DNA of 55,653 nucleotides from Mycobacterium sp. (GTDB taxonomy: Bacteria; Actinomycetota; Actinomycetes; Mycobacteriales; Mycobacteriaceae). A program made the position numbers and the translations under genes. Shown piece by piece: positions 43,126 to 49,786 of this stretch. The notes under the pieces were generated by a model. That model ran no database searches, had not been told where the DNA came from, and worked only from the letters and a program-made list of their open reading frames with translations. Numbering within the stretch: position 1 is the first letter of the stretch; each line of letters starts with the position of its first letter. The stretch is from the NCBI RefSeq assembly GCF_019247635.1, contig NZ_JAFBAR010000013.1, positions 1-55,653 of the forward strand, read 5' to 3'.

Positions 43126-43397
43126 GCGATGCCGAGATCGCGCTTGACGAGCTCCCACGGAATCGTGTCATCGTCTGCCGCCTCGTCATGTTCCGCCAGC
43201 GCCGGGTAGTCGTCGGCATCGTCGAGATCGTCGAGAAGCTTCTCGAACGCCTGGTAACCCATCAGCACCGCGATAGGTTGGCCATGCCGCGTCAACTTGA
43301 CCGCCTTGCCGTGCGAACCGAGTTCGTCGATCACCGCAGCCAACTGTTTGTACAAAGGCGTACACAGCCTGTCGCTGTTAGCCGGGCAAACAGACAT
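43122..43397 (-). CDS. Phd/YefM (RelB-like) antitoxin, start uncertain
   Basis: The core LAAVIDELGSHGKAVKLTRH followed by GQPIAVLMGYQAFEKLL is the DNA-binding N-terminal domain of Phd/YefM antitoxins. The acidic tail ending IPWELVKRDLGIA is the toxin-binding part. The frame opens at ATG 43397 for 91 residues, but that start lies inside the stem-loop at 43394-43429, and the first 15 residues do not resemble the family. The true 5' end may therefore be lost or further in (TTG codons near 43350). The stop overlaps the toxin start. With the toxin broken it is an orphan. Confidence 0.65.
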   Translation of the reverse strand: MSVCPANSDRLCTPLYKQLAAVIDELGSHGKAVKLTRHGQPIAVLMGYQAFEKLLDDLDDADDYPALAEHDEAADDDTIPWELVKRDLGIA

Positions 43398-43429
43398 CCG
43401 CCCCAGGCAGAGACTGCTGGGGCGGATGT
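43394..43429. terminator. pckA terminator stem-loop
   Basis: Perfect 13-bp arms ACATCCGCCCCAG (43394-43406) and CTGGGGCGGATGT (43417-43429) enclose a 10-base loop, with a T-rich stretch after the stem on either strand. It begins 20 bases beyond the pckA stop and should end that transcript. It also overlaps the apparent start of the antitoxin gene. Confidence 0.75.
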
Positions 43430-43449
43430 GTTTAAGGGTGGCGAAGCGC

Positions 43450-45279
43450 TCAGTCCGCCTGTGCCAGGCGCTCTTTCAGAGCGTCGAACTCGTCGCGGAT
43501 GCCGGTCGGCAGTTTGTCACCGACGAATTCGAACCACTCCTCGATCAACGGCAGCTCCTGGCGCCACTCGGCGGCGTTGACCACCAGCGCCTTGGTGACG
43601 TCGTCGGACTGCACATCGAGGCCGTCCAGGTCCAGGTCGCCCGCGCTGGGCACGATGCCGATCGGGGTGTCCTGACCGCCGGCGTTGTGCTCAATGCGGT
43701 CCACGATCCACTTCAGCACCCGGCTGTTCTCGCCGAAGCCCGGCCACAGGAACTGTCCTTCATCGCCGCGGCGGAACCAGTTGACGAAGAACACCTTGGG
43801 CAGCTTGGACTCGTCGGAGTTCTTGCCCAGGTCGATCCAGTGCTGGAAGTAGTCGGCGACGTTGTAGCCCAGGAACGGCAGCATGGCCATCGGGTCGCGG
43901 CGCACGGTGCCGACCTTGCCCTCGGCGGCGGCGGTCTGCTCGCTGCCCATGGTGGCGCCCATGAACACGCCGTGCTGCCAGTCACGCGCCTGCGTCACCA
44001 GCGGCACAGTGGTCTTGCGGCGGGCGCCGAACAGGATCCCCGAGATCGGCACGCCCTGCGGGTCGTCCCACTCGGGCGCGAGGATCGGGCATTGCGACAT
44101 CGGCGTGCAGTACCGCGAATTCGGGTGTGCGGCATTGGTTTCCGTCTCGCGGAAGTACCAGTCGTTGCCCTTCCAGTCGATCAGGTGCTGCGGATCGCCC
44201 TCCAGGCCCTCCCACCACACGTCACCGTCGTCGGTCAGGGCGACGTTGGTGAACACGGTGTTGCCGCCCGCGATGGTGCGCATGGCGTTGGGGTTGGACT
44301 TCCAGTTGGTGCCCGGCGCCACGCCGAAGAACCCGAACTCCGGGTTGACGGCGTACAGGCGGCCGTCCTTGCCGAATCGCATCCAGGCGATGTCGTCGCC
44401 CAGGGTCTCGGCGCGCCAGCCCGGGATGGTCGGCTGGAGCATCGCCAGGTTGGTTTTGCCGCACGCCGACGGGAACGCCGCGGCGAAGTAGTACGCCTTG
44501 TTCTCCGGCGAGATCAGCTTGAGGATCAGCATGTGCTCGGCGAGCCAGCCCTCGTCGTGGGCCATCGCCGACGCGATCCGCAGCGAATAGCACTTCTTGC
44601 CCAGCAGCGCGTTGCCGCCGTAGCCGGAGCCGTAGCTCCAGATCTCGCGGGTCTCGGGGAAGTGGGTGATGTACTTGGTGTCGTTGCAGGGCCACGGCAC
44701 GTCCTGCTGGCCCGCCTCGAGGGGGGCGCCCACGGAGTGCAGTGCCTTCACGAAGAAGCCGTCGTCACCGATCTTGTCCAGCGCGGCCGTGCCCATCCGG
44801 GTCATGGTGCGCATCGAGACGACGACGTACTCGGAGTCGGTGATCTCCACCCCCAGCTTGGGGTCGTCGGCGCCGAGCGGGCCCATGCAGAACGGCACCA
44901 CGTACATGGTGCGACCGCGCATACACCCGCGGTACAGGTCGGTCATGATGCCCCGCATCTCGGCGGGGTCCATCCAGTTGTTGGTCGGGCCGGCGTCGGC
45001 CTCGCGCTCCGAGCAGATGAAGGTCCGGGACTCTACCCGCGCCACGTCCGACGGGTCCGACAGCGCCAGGTAGGAATTGGGGTGCTTCTTCTCGTTCAAC
45101 TTCCTGAACGTGCCCGCGTCGACCAGCTGGGTGGCGAGCCGCTCGAACTCCTCCTCGGACCCGTCGGCGAAAACCACCAGGTCGGGCTGGGTCAGCTCGG
45201 CGACCTCCTCTACCCATGACAGCAGCCCCTTATGTTTAGTGGGCGCGGTATCCATGCCGGGGATGGTCGCTGAGGTCAT
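43450..45279 (-). CDS. pckA: phosphoenolpyruvate carboxykinase (GTP)
   Basis: A 609-residue GTP-dependent PEP carboxykinase, closely like PckA (Rv0211, 606 residues). The kinase-1 motif [10 protein letters not shown] contains the reactive Cys273. The Mn/substrate region and [14 protein letters not shown] are present. It interconverts oxaloacetate and phosphoenolpyruvate in the cytosol, the first step of gluconeogenesis needed for growth on fatty acids. ATG 45279 ([10 protein letters not shown]) has AGGAGAG upstream and matches the family; the frame opens to 45342 but that is leader sequence. A promoter candidate and a tandem repeat lie upstream. Confidence 0.96.
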   Translation of the reverse strand: MTSATIPGMDTAPTKHKGLLSWVEEVAELTQPDLVVFADGSEEEFERLATQLVDAGTFRKLNEKKHPNSYLALSDPSDVARVESRTFICSEREADAGPTNNWMDPAEMRGIMTDLYRGCMRGRTMYVVPFCMGPLGADDPKLGVEITDSEYVVVSMRTMTRMGTAALDKIGDDGFFVKALHSVGAPLEAGQQDVPWPCNDTKYITHFPETREIWSYGSGYGGNALLGKKCYSLRIASAMAHDEGWLAEHMLILKLISPENKAYYFAAAFPSACGKTNLAMLQPTIPGWRAETLGDDIAWMRFGKDGRLYAVNPEFGFFGVAPGTNWKSNPNAMRTIAGGNTVFTNVALTDDGDVWWEGLEGDPQHLIDWKGNDWYFRETETNAAHPNSRYCTPMSQCPILAPEWDDPQGVPISGILFGARRKTTVPLVTQARDWQHGVFMGATMGSEQTAAAEGKVGTVRRDPMAMLPFLGYNVADYFQHWIDLGKNSDESKLPKVFFVNWFRRGDEGQFLWPGFGENSRVLKWIVDRIEHNAGGQDTPIGIVPSAGDLDLDGLDVQSDDVTKALVVNAAEWRQELPLIEEWFEFVGDKLPTGIRDEFDALKERLAQAD

Positions 45280-45301
45280 CGAACTCTCCTGAATTCTGCG
45301 T

Positions 45302-45323
45302 GGGTACGTAACGGGTACGTAAC
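45302..45323. repeat. 11-bp tandem repeat in the pckA leader
   Basis: GGGTACGTAAC occurs twice, head to tail, 23-44 bases upstream of the pckA start. Each copy contains the palindromic core TACGTA. Located between the candidate promoter and the start codon, it could be an operator for a repressor, or a chance duplication. Confidence 0.5.
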
Positions 45324-45387
45324 GGCTCATGGTGCTGGGCATCAGGTGAAGCGTTGCTCACACACAACTGTTGCCAGCGTGTCGCTT

Positions 45388-45417
45388 TTTATACAGGTTA
45401 TCGCGAGTGACTTGTCG
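45388..45417 (-). promoter_or_regulatory. candidate pckA promoter
   Basis: On the minus strand, CGACAA (45417-45412) and TATAAA (45393-45388) are separated by 18 bases and resemble housekeeping -35 and -10 boxes. Transcription would begin near 45381, giving a leader of about 100 bases that carries the 11-bp tandem repeat. Confidence 0.45.
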
Positions 45418-45476
45418 GGGAAGCCCGGGGCGGGTATAAGCCTGCTCACAACAACGATTCAGAAGCCTCGAAACCG

Positions 45477-47006
45477 TCAAGAATTGTCACCTTCGTGCTC
45501 GTCTGCCGGCTCCCCGCCGGACTCCGCAGGTTTGCGTATACCCGCTTCGCCGAGTTCTGCGCGTACCGCGTCCAGCGCGGCCTGCACCGTCGGCATCTCC
45601 CGGTCGCGCAGCGCGGCGGCCCGCGCCGCGGCGATCGCGTGCTCGCGCAGTTCGCTGTCGATGGCGCTGACCTGGTCGGCCACCCGCGCGTTCTCGGCCT
45701 CGTCGCGGGCGTGCAGCGCGGGGGTCAACACCGATTCGGCGCCCAGCACCCGGGTGGCGACCAACTGCTCCACGACCGAGCGCAGCGAGGTGCTCACGTC
45801 ACCCGTCCACCGGTCCAGCACCGCACGGTCGTGCAGCAGGCCGCGGATGTTCACCACCCAGACGGTCACCGCCAGTCCGACCGCCATGCACGCCACCCCC
45901 GCCGCCACCGCCACCAGCGAGTTGAGCCCCGGAGCCAGACTGGCCACCAGCCGGCTCAACGTCAGCGCCATGCCGAGCCCGAACCCGGCGCCCAACAGAA
46001 TCATCAGCTGGGTTTCCAGTCGCCGCGATTTCAGCGCGGGCGGTCCGAATTCGACCACCGGCAGCGGCGCGGACGGGTCCTCCAGGGCGGCCGGCGTCAG
46101 CGGCACCCCCATCGCCTGCCCGAGGTCGGCAAGATGGGTGTTGGTGCCCTCGGCCACTTCGACGACTACCTCGTCAACCCGGCTGCGGGTGTACGCCTCG
46201 AATTCGGGCAGCTTCCGTCGGGTCAGCCGCGCGACGTCTTCCTGCAGTTCGGTTCGCACTGACGAACACCGGGTGCGGGCGAAGTAGGACAGCTGGAGCC
46301 GGGCCTGCTGCAGTCGGCCACGCAGCGTGACGGTGTTCTCGGTTCTCGATTGACGCCGTTGCCGCAGGGCCGCGCTGCGCTCCTCGCGCAGCGCGTCCAC
46401 CCGGGCCCGCCGTCCCGCGCCGGCCGCGTCGCGGTCGAACCTACTGATGACCGTCTCAAGTCGGGATTCCCACGCCCGCAACCTATTTCGTCGCCCAACG
46501 TCGGGATCGGCGAGCAGTCCCTGGACCGCGGCGACCAAGTCGTCGACGCGCGGCTCGCCCACCTCGGGCGCCGCGGCCGCGCCCACCCACGGCACCTTTC
46601 CGTAGCGCGGCGCGTGCGCGGCCAGCTTGTCGCGGTTGCTGCTCAGCACTTCGCGCCAGTTGCGATGCACGTCGATCTTGGAAACCACCGCGACCACCAC
46701 GTCGGTGTTCTCCGCTGCGGAGTCCAGCTGCGCGCAGTCGGACTGGGTCAGCGGGACGGCGGCGGACACAACGAACACCACCGCGATCGGCGCATCGCCG
46801 GGACCCAGCTCCGTCGACTCGACGAACTTGTGCTGCGGCAGCCGTTCGCGCAGCGCCGCGACCACCCCGGTTACCCCGGCCAACCACGGACCGGTGACCA
46901 GCACCACGTCCCGCCGGTTGAGGGCCAGCGAACCGAGCCGCGGCCCGAACCCGGCCACCAGCGCGTCGACCCGGCCTGCCGGGTCGTCGCGCGCCGCGCC
47001 TGTCAC
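45477..47006 (-). CDS. dynamin-like membrane protein with degenerate GTPase domain (Rv0210-like)
   Basis: A 509-residue protein. The N-terminal part has a degenerate P-loop (VTGPWLAGVTGVV, about residues 37-49) and a degenerate base-recognition motif (SKID, near 107). A long Arg-rich helical region (about 170-290) follows. Two adjacent membrane segments lie near 335-385, and a helical, acidic tail ends the protein. This layout is like bacterial dynamin-type proteins. GTG 47006 overlaps the stop of the partner gene (GTGA 47003-47006). Rv0209 and Rv0210 are arranged in the same way. A joint membrane-remodelling role is plausible but unproven. Confidence 0.82.
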   Translation of the reverse strand: MTGAARDDPAGRVDALVAGFGPRLGSLALNRRDVVLVTGPWLAGVTGVVAALRERLPQHKFVESTELGPGDAPIAVVFVVSAAVPLTQSDCAQLDSAAENTDVVVAVVSKIDVHRNWREVLSSNRDKLAAHAPRYGKVPWVGAAAAPEVGEPRVDDLVAAVQGLLADPDVGRRNRLRAWESRLETVISRFDRDAAGAGRRARVDALREERSAALRQRRQSRTENTVTLRGRLQQARLQLSYFARTRCSSVRTELQEDVARLTRRKLPEFEAYTRSRVDEVVVEVAEGTNTHLADLGQAMGVPLTPAALEDPSAPLPVVEFGPPALKSRRLETQLMILLGAGFGLGMALTLSRLVASLAPGLNSLVAVAAGVACMAVGLAVTVWVVNIRGLLHDRAVLDRWTGDVSTSLRSVVEQLVATRVLGAESVLTPALHARDEAENARVADQVSAIDSELREHAIAAARAAALRDREMPTVQAALDAVRAELGEAGIRKPAESGGEPADEHEGDNS

Positions 47007-48061
47007 AGGGTCCCGCCCGCCCGCGACCAGAGCCGAAGCGATCCCCGGGCGATGTCCGCGCCGCACGCGCGGTGCATGTCGCTCACCGAGCCGAGTTTGC
47101 CAAGACTGAATTGCTGCCAGCGCACCGCCCGGGGTAGGTGGCCGGCCGGATCGTCCCGGACCCCCACCGGCAGTCCCAGCGCCTCGGCGAGGTCGACGGC
47201 GGCGCCCATCCGGGCGATCACCGTGTCGTCGCGGGACAGGAACTCGCTGACCCGCTCCCCCGCCTGGTCCCCGGAAACAGCCAGCGCCTCCAATTCCGCC
47301 ACCGCGTCCAGCACCCGCTGATAGCGCGTCTCAGCACCCAGCGCCACGATCCTGTCGACGACGCCGTCGACGCAACTGACCCGGCGCAGCAGGGCCCGCA
47401 GCTGGGCGGGGCCGTTGCGCTGCCGCACCGCGGCGACCGCCAGCGCGGTGCCGAACAGGTCGAGGGCGTCCAGCAGGCGCAGCCGGGCGTCGGTCGGAAC
47501 GGGATTGTTGGCCCCCAAAAAGCCGTCGAACGACCCGTCGAGGGACACCGAACCACCGGGGCAGCTGGCCAGCGCGTGCAGCGCCGCCCACAGATCGTCG
47601 TCCAGCTGATCGTCGAGCGCGGTCACGGCCAGCAGCCCGATCATCGGCTCCACGGCTGCCCCGAGGTGTGCGGCGAACTGTCGGCAGCGGGCCTGTGCAG
47701 CCGTGATCGGCCCGTCTCCGGCGAAACCGCACAGGTCGGCCTTGTTCAGTACCACCAGAACCGGGGCGAGACTGCTCGCCAGCACAGCGATCTCATCGGC
47801 GTCCTCGAGCTTGACCACCTCGGTGATCACGTAAACGACGACGTCGGCACCCCCAGCCGGGGCGACGCTTAGTCCCGCCGGCCGACCCGCGGCCGCTAGG
47901 GCGCGCGCCACCGTGCCGCGGCCCGCGCCCGGACGTCCGCGCACCGTCACGCGCAGTGGCGTGGCAACGCGCTCGGCGATCTCGCTCACCCGCGCGTCGG
48001 TGCCCCCGGCCGCAAATTGCGCCAGCTCGTCGGCGAAAATCTGGTGCCCCTGTGCCCTCAT
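47003..48061 (-). CDS. GTPase-like partner protein (Rv0209-like)
   Basis: A 352-residue soluble protein. The P-loop is present but altered, GRPGAGRGT near residues 42-50, with Arg in place of the usual Lys. The base-recognition motif NKAD is intact in VVLNKADLCG. The rest is helical, with no membrane segment. It lies directly upstream of, and overlaps, the membrane-anchored partner at 45477. Paired GTPases with one soluble and one membrane subunit are a known dynamin-like arrangement. ATG 48061 is the start (MRAQGHQIFADEL). It corresponds to Rv0209. Confidence 0.82.
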   Translation of the reverse strand: MRAQGHQIFADELAQFAAGGTDARVSEIAERVATPLRVTVRGRPGAGRGTVARALAAAGRPAGLSVAPAGGADVVVYVITEVVKLEDADEIAVLASSLAPVLVVLNKADLCGFAGDGPITAAQARCRQFAAHLGAAVEPMIGLLAVTALDDQLDDDLWAALHALASCPGGSVSLDGSFDGFLGANNPVPTDARLRLLDALDLFGTALAVAAVRQRNGPAQLRALLRRVSCVDGVVDRIVALGAETRYQRVLDAVAELEALAVSGDQAGERVSEFLSRDDTVIARMGAAVDLAEALGLPVGVRDDPAGHLPRAVRWQQFSLGKLGSVSDMHRACGADIARGSLRLWSRAGGTL

Positions 48062-48223
48062 GTCAGCCTGCTTGATCCGATCGTCCCGGCTCGACCCCCC
48101 TGGTTGCGGTCATACCGCATGGTGGCACCTGCACCGGTGAGATGCGAGCCACCGTCACCTGTTACCAGCTGAAGGCAACTGTTGGATATCAATCTGGATC
48201 AGGCGCGGCTACATCAGCGGTTC

Positions 48224-49015
48224 ATGGGCCAGGATGGACGGATGCACGCGCAAACCGGGGTCGGGATACGTCCCGAGACGCCGGTGGGCGAACGGACTGA
48301 CGGGGACCGCACCTGGGGCTATCTGCCCGCCACCAGCTTTCGCTCGCGGCGCTCCGCCCTGTCGAACGGGCAGCGTGAGACCTGGGAGCGGCTGTGGCCC
48401 CAGCTCGGCATGGTGGCGCTGTCCGAGGCCGGGGCGTCAACCGACAATCAAGGACCACTGGACAGCCGAGCGTGGTTTGGCCGCGACGCCGCGCTGGTGC
48501 TCGAGATCGGTTGCGGCAACGGGGCCTCCACGGTGGCAATGGCGCAGGCCGAGCCCGACATCGACGTGATCGCGGTGGAGATCTATCGCCGCGGACTGGC
48601 GCAGCTGCTGTGCTCGATCGATAGCGCCAACGTGCCCAACATCCGCCTGATCCGGGGAAATGGGATCGACGTGCTACTAAAGCTGATTCCCCCCGGCTCA
48701 CTGTCCGGTGTGCGGGTCTTCTTCCCCGATCCGTGGCCCAAGGCGCGCCACCACAAACGGCGGTTCTTGCAGCCCGGCACCGTTTCCCTGATCGCTGACC
48801 GGCTACTCCCCGGTGGTGTGCTGCACGCCGCGACCGACCACCCGGGCTACGCCGAGCACATCGCGGCGGTCGGCGATGCCGAATCCAGGCTCGCCCGCGC
48901 CCACCCCGGCACCGAATCACTACCTATCTCCGTCGTTCGCCCCACTACTAAATACGAGACCAAAGCCCAAGCAGCGGGCAGCGCCGTCAGCGAGCTGATT
49001 TGGAAGAAGCAATGA
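48224..49015 (+). CDS. trmB: tRNA (guanine-N7)-methyltransferase
   Basis: A 263-residue TrmB, the same length as Rv0208c. The SAM motif VLEIGCGNGASTVAMA (about residues 95-110), the FPDPWPKARHHKRRF signature (about 170-184) and the ISVVRPTTKYETKA end are all present. It methylates G46 of tRNA variable loops. ATG 48224 (MGQDGRMHAQ) is chosen because it gives the M. tuberculosis length; the frame opens at 48182 and a second ATG lies at 48242. Its stop overlaps the next gene's ATG (ATGA 49012-49015), so the two are coupled. Confidence 0.93.
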   Translation: MGQDGRMHAQTGVGIRPETPVGERTDGDRTWGYLPATSFRSRRSALSNGQRETWERLWPQLGMVALSEAGASTDNQGPLDSRAWFGRDAALVLEIGCGNGASTVAMAQAEPDIDVIAVEIYRRGLAQLLCSIDSANVPNIRLIRGNGIDVLLKLIPPGSLSGVRVFFPDPWPKARHHKRRFLQPGTVSLIADRLLPGGVLHAATDHPGYAEHIAAVGDAESRLARAHPGTESLPISVVRPTTKYETKAQAAGSAVSELIWKKQ

Positions 49016-49716
49016 CCCTCACCGAAGAAACCGCACCAGCGCCCGAAACCCTGTCGTCGGTCACCGCCGAGAGCCTCGCCGACTTCGCCGGACAGGTGCA
49101 CCGGGTGCTGCTGGTTTGGGACGCTCCCAACCTCGACATGGGCCTGGGCTCCATCCTGGGTCGCCGGCCCACGGCGCTGGAACGACCACGCTTCGACGCG
49201 CTGGGCCGCTGGCTGTTGGCCCGCACCGCCGAGGTGGCCGCAGGGCGCACCGACTCCACGATCGAGCCCGAGGCCACCGTCTTCACCAATATCGCGCCAA
49301 GCAGCGCCGAGGTCGTGCGGCCATGGGTGGACGCGCTGCGCAACGTGGGCTTCGCGGTGTTTGCCAAGCCGAAGATCGACGAGGACAGCGACGTGGACCG
49401 CGACATGCTGGACCACATCGCGCTGCGGCATGGAGAAGGGCTCGCGGCGCTGGTGGTGGCCTCCGCCGACGGTCAGGCGTTCCGCCTCCCGCTGGAAGAA
49501 GTCGCGCGCGGCGGAATCCCAGTTCAAGTGCTCGGATTTCGTGAACATGCCAGTTGGGCGCTAGCGTCGGATACCTTGGAGTTCGTCGACCTGGAGGACA
49601 TCCCGGGTGTTTTCCGGGAGCCGTTGCCGCGAATCGGCCTGGATTCGCTGCCTGATCAAGGAGCTTGGCTGCAGCCCTTCCGGCCGCTGTCCTCGCTGTT
49701 GACGTCGCGTGTGTGA
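49012..49716 (+). CDS. NYN/PIN-like domain protein (Rv0207c-like)
   Basis: A 234-residue soluble protein. The stretch LLVWDAPNLDMGLGSILG (about residues 32-49) carries the conserved Asp and Asn of NYN-domain nucleases. Further acidic residues appear in DEDSDVDRDMLDHI and SADGQAF, as expected for a PIN-like metal site. A role in RNA processing is inferred from the family. ATG 49012 overlaps the trmB stop, the neighbourhood of a tRNA-modifying enzyme fits, and mmpL3 follows 70 bases later as in M. tuberculosis. Confidence 0.85.
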   Translation: MTLTEETAPAPETLSSVTAESLADFAGQVHRVLLVWDAPNLDMGLGSILGRRPTALERPRFDALGRWLLARTAEVAAGRTDSTIEPEATVFTNIAPSSAEVVRPWVDALRNVGFAVFAKPKIDEDSDVDRDMLDHIALRHGEGLAALVVASADGQAFRLPLEEVARGGIPVQVLGFREHASWALASDTLEFVDLEDIPGVFREPLPRIGLDSLPDQGAWLQPFRPLSSLLTSRV

Positions 49717-49786
49717 CACTGGAACACCAACGCAGGTCGCTGACGATTCCAGACAAGTCTAATCAGGACCTAGTTAGGAGCTTTTA

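Noticed and set aside
43297..45219. A 640-codon open frame on the plus strand
   Set aside because: It is antisense to pckA, whose conserved motifs prove the minus strand codes. High GC content makes long antisense frames common.
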